From Rothia sp. P100 (GTDB lineage: Bacteria > Actinomycetota > Actinomycetes > Actinomycetales > Micrococcaceae), in NCBI RefSeq assembly GCF_023712425.1, contig NZ_JAMAYG010000002.1, positions 124,001-188,000 of the forward strand: DNA of 64,000 bases, written 5' to 3'. The position numbers and the translations under genes were made by a program. Shown here piece by piece: positions 9,914 to 18,952 of this stretch; the first letter of the stretch is position 1, and the number at the start of each line of letters is the position of its first letter. The notes under the pieces are model-generated. The model was not told the origin of the DNA and ran no database searches. It worked only from the letters and a program-made list of their open reading frames with translations.

Positions 9914-10819
9914 TTAGGGGAGGGTGAGGATGTCTACGCCATCTGAGGTGACGACCATGGTGTGCTCGAACTGAGCTGAACGCTTACGGTCACGGGTCAC
10001 CACGGTCCAGTCGTCCTCCCACATGTCCCATTCGATGGTGCCGAGGGTAAGCATGGGTTCGATGGTGAAGATCATACCCTCTTCAATGACGGTGTTGTAG
10101 GCGGGGGCGGCGTCGTAGTGGGGGATGATGAGCCCGGAATGGAACTCGCGGCCCACCCCGTGGCCGGTGAAGTCTCGCACTACACCGTAACCGAAACGGG
10201 CGGCGTACTTCTCAATGACGCGGCCAATAATGTTGATTTCGCGGCCAGGCTTAACCGCCTTCATAGCGCGGTTCAAAGCCTCTTCGGTGCGTTCCACCAG
10301 TAGGCGGGATTCCTCGTCAACGGTGCCCACCAACAGGGTGCGGTTGGTGTCGCCGTGCATATCGTTCAGGTAGGCGGTGACGTCCAGGTTGAGGATATCC
10401 CCGTCCTCTAGCACGGTGGAGTCAGGAATACCGTGGCAGATGACCTCATTGAGAGAGGTGCAGACGCTTTTGGTGAAACCGCGGTAATCCACAGTAGAGG
10501 GGTAGGCGCCGTGATCGCAGATGTATTCGTGCACCAGCACGTCAATCTCGTTGGTGGTGGTGCCGGGGACGGCAATTTTTTTAGCCTCCACGATAGCACC
10601 GGCAGCAATTTTGCCAGCTGCACGTACCAGCTCAACCTCTTCGGGGGTGTAGAAGTTAGAGCCTTGGCCCTCGTTGGCTTCAGCCTTACCCACGTATTCG
10701 GGGCGGATGATATGTGCTGGCACCGGGCGCTGGGGGGCAACAACACCTGGGGTGAGTGCGCCGACCGGAGCTTTACCGGGCTCAGCAGGTAGATTGTGGG
10801 AGGAAGTGATAGTCGACAT
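9914..10819 (-). CDS. map: Type I methionine aminopeptidase with N-terminal extension
   Basis: 301 residues from the chosen start. It removes the initiator Met from nascent proteins. The first 50 or so residues form a Pro-rich extension ending RPEYVGK, as in the actinobacterial MetAP1c class. The catalytic domain carries the metal ligands in [12 protein letters not shown] and NDMHGD (two Asp), [10 protein letters not shown] (His), FTIEPML (Glu) and AQFEHTMV (Glu). The open frame continues upstream to 11020, but that part would cross the divergent promoter. A TACCAT hexamer ends 7 nt before the ATG at 10819 and no ribosome site is present, so I start the protein there as a leaderless gene. Confidence 0.9.
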   Translation of the reverse strand: MSTITSSHNLPAEPGKAPVGALTPGVVAPQRPVPAHIIRPEYVGKAEANEGQGSNFYTPEEVELVRAAGKIAAGAIVEAKKIAVPGTTTNEIDVLVHEYICDHGAYPSTVDYRGFTKSVCTSLNEVICHGIPDSTVLEDGDILNLDVTAYLNDMHGDTNRTLLVGTVDEESRLLVERTEEALNRAMKAVKPGREINIIGRVIEKYAARFGYGVVRDFTGHGVGREFHSGLIIPHYDAAPAYNTVIEEGMIFTIEPMLTLGTIEWDMWEDDWTVVTRDRKRSAQFEHTMVVTSDGVDILTLP

Positions 10820-10826
10820 GGTTTCT

Positions 10827-10832
10827 ATGGTA
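10827..10832 (-). promoter_or_regulatory. Candidate -10 element of leaderless map
   Basis: TACCAT on the minus strand, 7 nt before the map ATG. A weak -35 (TGGGCA) lies 18 nt further upstream. It supports the internal ATG at 10819 over upstream in-frame starts. Confidence 0.4.
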
Positions 10833-10947
10833 GTCGCCAGCCGCGCCACCTGCCCATCAGCGTCCGCCCGGCGCGTGTGCAGAAACTGTATTTTTTGCCA
10901 TCTTGACCCAGCGATACCGGTCTGGACAGTGGTTCGCCCCTGGCTGG

Positions 10948-10978
10948 TTGACTTACCGGGGGAGTAGACTGCTAGGGT
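10948..10978 (+). promoter_or_regulatory. Candidate promoter of the SPOR-like gene
   Basis: TTGACT (10948-10953) and TAGGGT (10973-10978) with TGC just before it, separated by 19 nt. It lies about 40 bp upstream of the plus-strand gene that starts at 11020 with a strong AGGAGG ribosome site. The long spacer makes this tentative. Confidence 0.35.
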
Positions 10979-11019
10979 AAGCTCGCTCACGCAAGCACCG
11001 ATTACTTTTAGGAGGAGCA

Positions 11020-11223
11020 ATGCCGCTCGACGGTCTCATCCCCGGTCCCCACGCCACAGAGTTCTACTACAACCTCAAAACTGGGCAGGTAGAAGAAGGC
11101 CAGCAATCCCCGGTTAAAGATCTATGGGGCCCTTTCAACACTCGCGAAGAAGCTGCTAACGCTATGGAGTCCGCTCGTAAGCGCAACGAAGAACTGGATG
11201 CCGAAAAGGATGGCTGGTTCTAA
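11020..11223 (+). CDS. Small SPOR-like conserved actinobacterial protein
   Basis: 67 residues, preceded by a strong ribosome site (AGGAGG, 5 nt spacing). It matches the short actinobacterial family often labelled SPOR domain-containing: [13 protein letters not shown], then [22 protein letters not shown]. This gives one beta-hairpin and one helix and looks like half of a SPOR fold. There is no signal peptide or membrane segment, so peptidoglycan binding is not supported. It lies divergent from map, its usual neighbour. The function is unknown. Confidence 0.8.
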   Translation: MPLDGLIPGPHATEFYYNLKTGQVEEGQQSPVKDLWGPFNTREEAANAMESARKRNEELDAEKDGWF

Positions 11224-11269
11224 CCTGGGGTCACGCGGCGCTTTGACGCTGCTGGACGTGCCCTGCTAT

Positions 11270-12154
11270 TTAGCTGTCGAAGCGATGTTCTGGGGCGGGG
11301 TAGGCCCCTGAGCGCACGTCCGTTCGGTAAGCTTTAGCCCCGTCGGTGAGGGTTTCAAAGAGATTGGCGTACTGTTTGACGAAGCGTGCCATTTTGCCGT
11401 CCCGCAGACCGAAGGCGTCCTGCCAGACCAGTACCTGCCCGGATGTCTCCGCACCGGCGCCGATGCCGATAATGGGGACGCGAACCGCCCGGTTGATGGA
11501 GGCTGTAACATCGCTGCGAGTCATTTCCATCAGCAGACAAAAAGCGCCCGCTTCTTCGAGAGCCAGCGCGGTTTCCTGCAGGATATCCCCACCGGTGCGC
11601 CCCTGCACGCGGAAGCCGCCCAGGGCATGTTCAGACTGGGGAGTGAAACCAATATGAGCCATCACGGGGACGCCGGCGGCTACTAGGGCTCGCACATGAT
11701 CCACGTGGTGGGCGGTCGCTTCCATCTTGATGGCGTGCGCCCCGCCCTCTTTCATAAAGCGAACCGCGGTGGCGACCGCCTGAGCCGGGCTTTGTTCGTA
11801 GGAGCCAAAGGGAAGATCCGCTACCACCATAGCGCGCTGAGCGGCGGTGGAGACCGCCTTGACCAGCGGAATCATTTCATCAACGGTGATGGTGAGGGTC
11901 GATTCATGCCCCAGCACGTTATTGCCCGCTGAGTCACCGATTAGCAGAATATCGATGCCAGCCCGGTCAAAAATAGTGGCGGTCAGAGCATCATAGCTGG
12001 TGAGCATAGCAAACTTTTCGCCGGCGTCCTTAGCCTGTTGCAGGTGCACAGTGCGCACTTTTTTAACGGCTAGCACGCTGCTCTCTTCAGTTGCTGTAGT
12101 GGCGGCAGCTACCGGAGCCCCGGCGCTGTAAGGGGCGGTTTCTTCGTTAGACAT
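11270..12154 (-). CDS. panB: 3-methyl-2-oxobutanoate hydroxymethyltransferase PanB
   Basis: 294 residues. It makes ketopantoate from 2-oxoisovalerate and methylene-tetrahydrofolate, the first step of pantothenate synthesis. The first 30 residues are a poorly conserved Ala/Thr-rich extension. The core then starts VRTVHLQQAKDAGEKFAMLTSYD, with LLIGDSAGNNVLGH (metal and substrate region), the FMKEGGAHAIKMEA segment, AHIGFTPQS and GIGAGAETSGQVLVWQD. No other pantothenate gene is adjacent. The gene is divergent from glnA2. A TTGCAC-N16-TACAGT promoter ends 7 nt before the ATG. A GAGGG also lies there, so leaderless or very short-leader initiation are both possible. Confidence 0.94.
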   Translation of the reverse strand: MSNEETAPYSAGAPVAAATTATEESSVLAVKKVRTVHLQQAKDAGEKFAMLTSYDALTATIFDRAGIDILLIGDSAGNNVLGHESTLTITVDEMIPLVKAVSTAAQRAMVVADLPFGSYEQSPAQAVATAVRFMKEGGAHAIKMEATAHHVDHVRALVAAGVPVMAHIGFTPQSEHALGGFRVQGRTGGDILQETALALEEAGAFCLLMEMTRSDVTASINRAVRVPIIGIGAGAETSGQVLVWQDAFGLRDGKMARFVKQYANLFETLTDGAKAYRTDVRSGAYPAPEHRFDS

Positions 12155-12161
12155 ACCCTCT

Positions 12162-12189
12162 ACTGTATCGACCCCTGCGCCGGGTGCAA
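12162..12189 (-). promoter_or_regulatory. Leaderless-type promoter of panB
   Basis: TTGCAC (12189-12184), a 16-nt spacer, then TACAGT (12167-12162), which ends 7 nt before the panB ATG at 12154. Both hexamers are good sigma-70-type matches, making this one of the clearest promoters in the window. Confidence 0.6.
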
Positions 12190-12357
12190 GCCTAACCCTC
12201 GGGCATTATCTCGAACGGTGAAAGTTTTGTTTAAAGCAGGTTACGGCACCCTGGTCCTTGCCGCTGTTGCCTATGCCCTGGCGTACAGTTAAGGGCAGGA
12301 TGTATCTTCCGTATCACGGTGGCTAGGTGCTGCCGTCCGCGAGAAAAAGGACAGTGT

Positions 12358-13698
12358 ATGGATCGTCAGCAAGAGTTTGTTTTGCGCACCATTGAAGAAC
12401 GCAACGTGAGGTTCGTTCGGCTGTGGTTTACGGATGTCGTGGGGCAGCTCAAATCGGTTGCTATCGCCCCTGCTGAGGTCGAGAGTGCCTTTGATGAGGG
12501 CATTGGCTTTGATGGTTCTTCTATTGAGGGCCTGTCCCGTATCTACGAATCCGACATGCTTCTGCAACCTGACCCCTCTACCTTCCAGGTCTTGCCCTGG
12601 CGCGGCGATAATGAGCCCACCAGCCGCATGTTCTGCGACATTCTCACACCGGATGGCGAACCTAGCGCTTCAGATACCCGCGGTGTGCTGAAGAATGTGC
12701 TGTCTAAAGCTGCTGGCATGGGCTTCACTTGCTACACCTCCCCTGAAATTGAGTTCTACCTGCTCAAATCTAAGGACCTGGGTGCCAGTGGTTTCCCGGA
12801 ACCCGTTGACTCCGAAAGCTACTTCGATCACACCCCGGGCGGTGTGGTGCAGGACTTTCGCCGTAAGGCAGTAACTACCCTAGAAGAAATCGGTATCTCG
12901 GTGGAGTTCTCCCACCACGAAACCGGGCCTGGGCAAAACGAAATTGACCTGCGCCATGCCGATGCTTTACAAACCGCCGATAACATCATGAGCTTCCGCA
13001 CCGTCATCAAAGAAGTAGCGCTGTCCCAGAGAATTTACGCCACTTTCATGCCCAAGCCCTTCACCGAACACGCAGGCTCGGGTATGCACACCCACTTCTC
13101 CCTCTTTGAGGGCGACACCAACGCTTTCTTTGAGGCAGGGGCCGAATTCCAGCTCTCCCGCACCGCCAAGCACTTCATCGCCGGCGTCCTCAAGCACGCC
13201 CCTGAGTTCACCTCGGTCACCAACCAGTTTGTGAACTCCTACAAGCGTCTCTGGGGTGGCGGCGAAGCTCCTTCCTACGTCTCCTGGGGTCACAATAACC
13301 GCTCGGCCCTGGTGCGTGTGCCCCTCTACAAGCCCAACAAGATGCAGTCAGCGCGTATGGAGTACCGCGGTATCGATTCTGCCGCTAACCCCTACCTCGC
13401 CTACGCCGTCATTCTTTCCGCAGGTTTGAGGGGTATCGAGAACGAATACGAGCTAGGCGGTGCAGTGACCGAGGACATCGCCGCAATGACAAGCGCTGAG
13501 CGCCGTGCCATGGGCTACCACGCCTTACCCACCTCCCTACACGATGCCATCCTGCACACCGAAGAATCTGAGTTCATGGCCGAAACCCTCGGTGAGCAGG
13601 TCTTTGAACAGTTCTTGCGCAACAAACGACAGGACTGGAACGCCTTCCGCGCTGAAGTCACCCCCTACGAACTCAAAAACAACCTGGGGATTCTCTAA
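12358..13698 (+). CDS. glnA2: Type I glutamine synthetase, GlnA2 type
   Basis: 446 residues from the ATG at 12358, which has AAGGA 7 nt upstream and exactly the length of mycobacterial GlnA2. The open frame extends 39 nt further, but without a ribosome site. It joins glutamate and ammonia using ATP. Motifs include GFDGSSIEG near residue 45, SPEIEFYLL, SHHETGPGQNEID, MHTHFSLFEG and NQFVNSYKRL. The C-terminal region reads YHALPTSLHDAI where the adenylylated GlnA1 type has LYELP, so this isoform may escape GlnE control. It lies directly upstream of glnE with an 78-bp gap, as in other actinomycetes. Confidence 0.94.
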   Translation: MDRQQEFVLRTIEERNVRFVRLWFTDVVGQLKSVAIAPAEVESAFDEGIGFDGSSIEGLSRIYESDMLLQPDPSTFQVLPWRGDNEPTSRMFCDILTPDGEPSASDTRGVLKNVLSKAAGMGFTCYTSPEIEFYLLKSKDLGASGFPEPVDSESYFDHTPGGVVQDFRRKAVTTLEEIGISVEFSHHETGPGQNEIDLRHADALQTADNIMSFRTVIKEVALSQRIYATFMPKPFTEHAGSGMHTHFSLFEGDTNAFFEAGAEFQLSRTAKHFIAGVLKHAPEFTSVTNQFVNSYKRLWGGGEAPSYVSWGHNNRSALVRVPLYKPNKMQSARMEYRGIDSAANPYLAYAVILSAGLRGIENEYELGGAVTEDIAAMTSAERRAMGYHALPTSLHDAILHTEESEFMAETLGEQVFEQFLRNKRQDWNAFRAEVTPYELKNNLGIL

Positions 13699-13776
13699 CC
13701 CCGCCCGGTGCAGCCCTGCCCGGGTCTGCACCTCCCCTTTAACCTCAGCAGCCCGGCCCCAAGGAGTCCAGTACCG

Positions 13777-16700
13777 GTGACCATCCCGAAGATGCCAGAA
13801 GTAGCAGAAACACCTGAAGAAGCAGCCCGCCGAGCTGACCAAGAACGCAAAGCGCACCTACGCCTCTTGCGCGAAATGACCTCAGTAGGTTTCTACGATG
13901 CTGGGAAGAGTGAACGCTGGCTCTGGTCTAGGGAACTAGAAACAGTGGACCAGCAAAAACTCTTTGAGGGGCTGCGCCTTTCTCCCTCACCCGATATCGC
14001 TCTCCCCGCCTTGGTACGACTCATTGAGCGCGCCCCAGAGGTAATTTCTCTGGCTAATCAGGGAGCTGAGGCCGCTCCGCTGTACCGCTTACTGGGAGGA
14101 TCGGAGGCACTGGGTGAATTTCTGATCCGCCGCCCAGAGCACACAGACCTCCTGCTGTCATCATCCGAGATTCTTGAGACTGTAGGCTTTGAAGCGGCTG
14201 ACGCGCCGCCATCCCTGCTACCTGAAACTGACGGTGAGTTCCTGACCCCCATCGCACCTTTGGATACGATTCACAGAAACCGCCTTTTACAGGCCGTTGG
14301 CGCTGACCCCGAGGCAACAACCCCGGTCGCCCAGCTAACCGGCAAGGACGCCTACATCGCCCTTAGGTCCGCTTATAGACGTCATCTGACCGCGCTCGCC
14401 ATTGCTGACCTGACCGCCTACGCACCAGAACAGCTCATGCCCACCGTGGGCAGAAACCTGGCAGATTTGGCCGCAGCTGCCCTCGAAGCAGCGCTGGCGA
14501 TTGCTCGAGCTGAGGTTGCTGAAAGTCGCGGGGCCCACACCGTTGCCGCCGTTGAGCTAGCCATTATCGGTATGGGTAAATGCGGGGCTAGGGAACTCAA
14601 CTACATTTCAGATGTTGATGTAGTCTATACCGTGGCTCATGCGCCGCTGAGCGACCTGCCAGAGAACTTCAAGTCCCTGACCGAAAATGAGCTGACCACC
14701 GTCGGCTCGGAACTGGTCCAGGCGCTGAGTAAAGCCATTATGGCACCGGCCCCAGAACCCGCGCTCTGGGAGGTAGACGCCAACTTACGCCCTGAAGGTA
14801 AGGACGGCGCGCTGGTACGCACCGTGGAGTCGTACGTGAGCTACTACAAGAGATGGGCAGAAAACTGGGAGTTCCAGGCGCTGCTCAAGGCCCGTCCCAT
14901 CGCTGGCACCCCCGAGCTAGGCGTTCGTTGGGCTCGCGCGATGCGTCCTTTTGTCTGGGAATCTGCCGGAAGAGAATCCTTTGTGCAATCGGTGCAGAGC
15001 ATGCGCGGGAGAGTCACCGATAACATTCCCGCAGCTGAAGTTGACCGGCAAATCAAGCTAGGCCCCGGTGGATTGCGTGACGTCGAGTTCACTGTGCAGT
15101 TGCTGCAACTGGTGCACGGACGGACCGATGAAACCGTTCGCACCCAAACCACCACAGACTCCATCGCGGCACTGGCACGCGCCAGCTATATTGGCCGCAC
15201 TGACGGCCACGACTTCGCAGAAACCTACGCCGCCCTGCGCGTTATGGAGCACCGCATCCAGTTGCTCTACATGCGGCGCACCCACCTCATGCCCGCTAAG
15301 GAGAGCGACCGGCGAGTGCTGGCGCGTAGCCTCAGCTCACCGGTAGCCGTGGGCAACCTGACTGAAGAGAAGATGCTCAAAAACTGGCAGAGCATCAAGC
15401 GCACCGTCAAGGGTCTGCACGAACGCCTCTTCTTCCGTCCCCTGTTGGCAGCCGTTGCCAACCTGTCGACGGACGAGGTCGCCCTCAGCCCCCAGGCAGC
15501 TGCCGACCGCCTGGCCGCACTGGGCTACAAGGACCCCAAGCGGGCTATGACCCATATTGAGGCACTGACCAAGGGACTACGTCGTTCAGCCGAAATTCAG
15601 CGCACCCTCATGCCGGTGTTGCTGGGCTGGTTTGCTGCTGGGGTAGACCCGGACGCCGGGCTTTTGGGGTTCCGTCGAGTCAGCGAATCTCTGGGCGGCA
15701 CCCCCTGGTACCTGCGTATGCTCCGCGACTCACCGGCCGCAGCTGAACGGCTCTGCGCCCTGCTGTCCAGCTCCCGGTTCATTACCGACCTGCTAGAAGA
15801 CACTCCAGAGCCCATCGCCTGGTTGGACAAAAAGGATGACCTCAAGCCCAGATCAGTAGAGGCCATCAGCGGTGAAATGACCTCACAGCTCACTCGCCAC
15901 ACCCAGGTCAGCGAAGCCATTCGTGCGGTTCGTATGGCGCGCCGCCGCGAGATACTGCGCATAGCTATGGGTGAAGCGCTGGGGCTCAACGATATTCATC
16001 AGGTGGCCCGCGGGCTAGCCGATATTGACCGTGCCGCTATTCAAGCAGCCCTGACCCTGGCAGAGCGGGAACTGGTCAACGCAGGAACCGAACAGCTGAC
16101 CGATGTGGCTGTCATCGCGATGGGCCGGCAGGGTGGCGCCGAAATCGGCTACGGTTCAGATGCTGACCTGATGTATGTGCACCAGCCCCGGCAGGGCACT
16201 GACGAGAGGAAGGCACAAACCCAGGCAGTTGAACTGGTGACCCGAATGGTTGCCCTGCTCAAACAACCCTGCACCCCAGCGATACGTGCTGAGAAGGTCC
16301 TGGAAATTGATGCTGACCTCCGCCCCGAGGGCAAACAGGGAGCCATGGCGCGCTCGCTGGAGTCCTACCGCGAATACTACGAGCGTTGGGCTGATACCTG
16401 GGAGTTCCAGGCACTCTTGCGGGCACGGCCTATCGCCGGCAGCGAGCGCGTGGGGCAGGCCTTCGTCCAGCTCATCGCGCCCTACCGCTACCCTGCGTCC
16501 TTTGATGCAGCCAAAGTAACGGAGATTCGCCGCATGAAAGCCCGCGTTGAAACCGAGCGTATGCCGCGTGGGGCTGATAAGAACCGCCACCTTAAGCTGG
16601 GCCGCGGTGGTCTGACGGACGTTGAGTGGCTAGTACAGCTCCTGCAACTCCAGCACGCTCACTGCCACCCCGAACTGCAAACCACCGGCACTATTACTGC

Positions 16701-16977
16701 TTTGATGGCGATGGTGGAGGCTGGTTTGGTGTCGGCTGAGGACGCTGAGGTGTTGCGCACTGCCTGGGAGCTGGCGACCAAGATTCGCGGTCTCAACGTG
16801 TTGCGCACCGGCCGGGCAACGGACACCCTCACCACGGTGCGTTCAGACCTTGAAGCGATTGCCCGCTGGTGCGGTTACCCGCCCCTGAGTGCACGTGACC
16901 TAGAAGAGGACTATCTACGGGCCACCCGCCAGGCGCGGGCAGTCTACGAGAGACTGTTTTATCCCGCCACGCCTTAA
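13777..16977 (+). CDS. glnE: Glutamine synthetase adenylyltransferase/deadenylylase GlnE
   Basis: 1066 residues from GTG at 13777, chosen because AAGGAG lies 10 nt upstream; the frame is open back to 13708. It adds and removes AMP on glutamine synthetase. Both nucleotidyltransferase halves look intact. The N-terminal half has GMGKCGARELNYISDVDVVY and the C-terminal half GRQGGAEIGYGSDADLMY. Each has its two Asp metal ligands and a later ANLRPEGKDG or ADLRPEGKQG segment. A PII-binding linker joins them. The likely target is GlnA1, encoded 2 kb away. The gene ends 9 bp from the convergent GNAT gene, with no obvious terminator between them. Confidence 0.94.
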   Translation: MTIPKMPEVAETPEEAARRADQERKAHLRLLREMTSVGFYDAGKSERWLWSRELETVDQQKLFEGLRLSPSPDIALPALVRLIERAPEVISLANQGAEAAPLYRLLGGSEALGEFLIRRPEHTDLLLSSSEILETVGFEAADAPPSLLPETDGEFLTPIAPLDTIHRNRLLQAVGADPEATTPVAQLTGKDAYIALRSAYRRHLTALAIADLTAYAPEQLMPTVGRNLADLAAAALEAALAIARAEVAESRGAHTVAAVELAIIGMGKCGARELNYISDVDVVYTVAHAPLSDLPENFKSLTENELTTVGSELVQALSKAIMAPAPEPALWEVDANLRPEGKDGALVRTVESYVSYYKRWAENWEFQALLKARPIAGTPELGVRWARAMRPFVWESAGRESFVQSVQSMRGRVTDNIPAAEVDRQIKLGPGGLRDVEFTVQLLQLVHGRTDETVRTQTTTDSIAALARASYIGRTDGHDFAETYAALRVMEHRIQLLYMRRTHLMPAKESDRRVLARSLSSPVAVGNLTEEKMLKNWQSIKRTVKGLHERLFFRPLLAAVANLSTDEVALSPQAAADRLAALGYKDPKRAMTHIEALTKGLRRSAEIQRTLMPVLLGWFAAGVDPDAGLLGFRRVSESLGGTPWYLRMLRDSPAAAERLCALLSSSRFITDLLEDTPEPIAWLDKKDDLKPRSVEAISGEMTSQLTRHTQVSEAIRAVRMARRREILRIAMGEALGLNDIHQVARGLADIDRAAIQAALTLAERELVNAGTEQLTDVAVIAMGRQGGAEIGYGSDADLMYVHQPRQGTDERKAQTQAVELVTRMVALLKQPCTPAIRAEKVLEIDADLRPEGKQGAMARSLESYREYYERWADTWEFQALLRARPIAGSERVGQAFVQLIAPYRYPASFDAAKVTEIRRMKARVETERMPRGADKNRHLKLGRGGLTDVEWLVQLLQLQHAHCHPELQTTGTITALMAMVEAGLVSAEDAEVLRTAWELATKIRGLNVLRTGRATDTLTTVRSDLEAIARWCGYPPLSARDLEEDYLRATRQARAVYERLFYPATP

Positions 16978-16986
16978 GGGTGTGCT

Positions 16987-18000
16987 CTACCCCTGTTTTT
17001 CGAGCATCTGACACAGCTCAAGACCTTGGTAGCCTAGCGCCCTGTTGACGGCGTACATGGCGAGGTTCTCTGCATCCACCCAGCTGGTGACCGCTGAAAA
17101 GTTACTCACGCCTTCAAGGACCTGCCAGTGATTGTGCAGTTTCAGGGGTAGACCCAGACCCAACCCACGGTACTTTCGCAAGATATAGGTGTCATCCTGT
17201 TCTAGCTCCGTCGAATCGCTGGAGCTATAGATCAAGGTGTAGCCAGCTAGAGCACCATCGGGTGCTTGAACTGCTGAAACCCACTGGCAGTTGCCTCTAG
17301 CGCTCACCCGTTGGTCATGGGAACGGACTTCCTGAACCGACCATACCTTGGGAGTTTTGACCGATTGGCCGGTGGGCACGTCCACTTCCATATTGGTCCG
17401 TAGCTGAGCAAATTCTTCAAGATACTCCGCGGGTGTAGCCCCCTGCCAGCTGATGAGATTGAAGCCTTCAGGCAAGCCGCTAGCCGGGGAACTGCCGAGA
17501 CCGTCCTGCAAGGCCTCACGCGTCAGTTGCATGTGCTCTTCTTCGTGGACAAGAGAAAACTCCAGGGACTGAGCAAAGAGGTGGCCAGGCCAGGTTTTTG
17601 CTTGTCCGAAAGGTGGGTAGGCTTCGCCTGATATTAAATATGGCGTTGAGAGCAGTTCATCGGCATAGCGGCGATAGATAGCGCTACCGATTCCCTGACG
17701 GCGGTAGTCCGGTAAAACCTCAATGTTGAGCTCTAGATTCCTTTGGCCTTCGTCGTCTGAGATTTCGGCTGATGCCACGCCAAGGAGCTTACCGTCGAGA
17801 TAAGCCCCGTAGAGCTTAGTGGCGTCTGGGTCTTCGAGGGATCCGAAGTAGCTGCGTAGGCCGTCGAGGGTCCAGACACTAGGGTTGTTTCTGCCGTGGG
17901 ACGCTGAGGCTTTGAGTACGCGATGGTAGTCGGCCAGCACCTCGTCCTGACTAAAATCAAGCGGTGTGACGGTGATGTTGCTGGTATTTTCTGCGGTCAT
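16987..18000 (-). CDS. Double GNAT-domain N-acetyltransferase
   Basis: 337 residues. Two GNAT folds lie in tandem. The first, about residues 10-165, has the acetyl-CoA loop VLPDYRRQGIGSAIYRR. The second, about 170-337, is more divergent, with RKYRGLGLGLPLKLHNHW in the equivalent place and an Asp-Ala-Glu-Asn stretch near the end. Such tandem proteins include mycothiol synthase-like and Eis-like enzymes, but no specific substrate can be named here. An AAAGGAAG ribosome site precedes the ATG. It lies downstream of budA by 59 bp on the same strand and may share its transcript. Confidence 0.82.
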   Translation of the reverse strand: MTAENTSNITVTPLDFSQDEVLADYHRVLKASASHGRNNPSVWTLDGLRSYFGSLEDPDATKLYGAYLDGKLLGVASAEISDDEGQRNLELNIEVLPDYRRQGIGSAIYRRYADELLSTPYLISGEAYPPFGQAKTWPGHLFAQSLEFSLVHEEEHMQLTREALQDGLGSSPASGLPEGFNLISWQGATPAEYLEEFAQLRTNMEVDVPTGQSVKTPKVWSVQEVRSHDQRVSARGNCQWVSAVQAPDGALAGYTLIYSSSDSTELEQDDTYILRKYRGLGLGLPLKLHNHWQVLEGVSNFSAVTSWVDAENLAMYAVNRALGYQGLELCQMLEKQG

Positions 18001-18059
18001 CAGTGCTTCCTTTGTAACAAGCTTTTGCTGACGTGGTTTTGGTGCGGGGGTATTCTTTG

Positions 18060-18812
18060 CTATGCGTGTTTTTCAGCCTTAGAGATCTGCTCCGCAAGGT
18101 CTTCGGGTGAAAGATCAGCTGCTGAGAACTCTGCAGTCAGTGGCAGGTGCAGGCTTAGATCGGTGCCGATACAGATTTCAACGTAGGCGTTATCCAGTTT
18201 GAAGTCGATGACGTGCCCGCCGCGCTCATGGTCGTCATCAATAAAATGGGCGTGGCAGCCGGGCACCCCGATTCCTTGCTCATAGATGGGAGTGCGGAAG
18301 CCAACAATGGTTCCTCGTACCCGGTCAAATTGCACGATGTCATCATTCTCGGTGGCGTCTACCATCTTGGGGTAGGGCTTTTCCTGCTTCTGCACGGTGC
18401 GTGTGCGGACCCATTCGAAGTCGCCCACAATTTTAATGGCGTACATGTAATTCTTTGAGACCGTGAAGTCGTCAAGAACCTGAGAAGCCGATGTACGAAT
18501 GATGTTGTTAGGCAAGCCTCTGCGGATGGTGGGTACAAAATTCATCACTACGGCAAAGGGTGTCTTCTGATCCAGACTAGCTGGTTCTACGCTACCGTCG
18601 TGGCGCATCTGGTAGCAGTTACCGTCTAGCACCACCATCTCGCCGTCCAGCCCGTTGAAGGTGCCCACACCAAAGTTGCCGTGGCCCAGGAGCTCACCGA
18701 TGGTCATTTCGCCGTCGTAGATCCCGTCAAGCAGCTGGGACATCAGCCCGGTCTGGAAGACCTCATTGCGGTAAACGGTTTCTCCGTTGAGCTGGGTGGG
18801 GGAGTAAGCCAC
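18060..18812 (-). CDS. budA: Alpha-acetolactate decarboxylase
   Basis: 250 residues, starting at GTG with an AGAAGAG ribosome site. It converts acetolactate to acetoin in the cytoplasm, drawing off pyruvate without acid production. The sequence fits BudA/AlsD throughout: the N-terminal VFQTGLMSQLLDGIYDG, LGHGNFGVGTFNGLDGEM, and the zinc-ligand region GCHAHFIDDDHERGGHV near residue 200 with its three His. No acetolactate synthase or acetoin reductase is adjacent. Its presence agrees with the acetoin-positive behaviour known for Rothia-like cocci. The glnA1 terminator lies immediately upstream, so it has its own promoter. Confidence 0.92.
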   Translation of the reverse strand: MAYSPTQLNGETVYRNEVFQTGLMSQLLDGIYDGEMTIGELLGHGNFGVGTFNGLDGEMVVLDGNCYQMRHDGSVEPASLDQKTPFAVVMNFVPTIRRGLPNNIIRTSASQVLDDFTVSKNYMYAIKIVGDFEWVRTRTVQKQEKPYPKMVDATENDDIVQFDRVRGTIVGFRTPIYEQGIGVPGCHAHFIDDDHERGGHVIDFKLDNAYVEICIGTDLSLHLPLTAEFSAADLSPEDLAEQISKAEKHA

Positions 18813-18888
18813 GGTATTCTCTTCTTTCGGTGGGAGTGGTAACTACGTTTTCTACGGTACCGTCTACCCCGCCTGAGAGGGTTGAAAA

Positions 18889-18926
18889 CACGCCCCGCAC
18901 CGTATTCATTAGCGGTGCGGGGCGTG
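18889..18926 (-). terminator. Intrinsic terminator after glnA1
   Basis: A perfect 14-bp stem (18889-18902 with 18913-18926) encloses a 10-nt loop. On the minus strand TTTTCAA follows. It lies 27 bp beyond the glnA1 stop and isolates it from budA. Confidence 0.88.
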
Positions 18927-18952
18927 GTCATTCAAGACGAAACTAGGCGGTT

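Noticed and set aside
10820-11020. 67-residue N-terminal extension of map
   Set aside because: It would cross the divergent promoter and has no conserved sequence; TACCAT sits right before the inner ATG.
12228-12260. GlnR-like half site (GGTTAC) upstream of glnA2
   Set aside because: No GAAAC partner at 6-nt spacing; only one five-base match.
12319-12357. 13-residue extension of glnA2
   Set aside because: AAGGA lies before the inner ATG and gives the standard 446-residue length.
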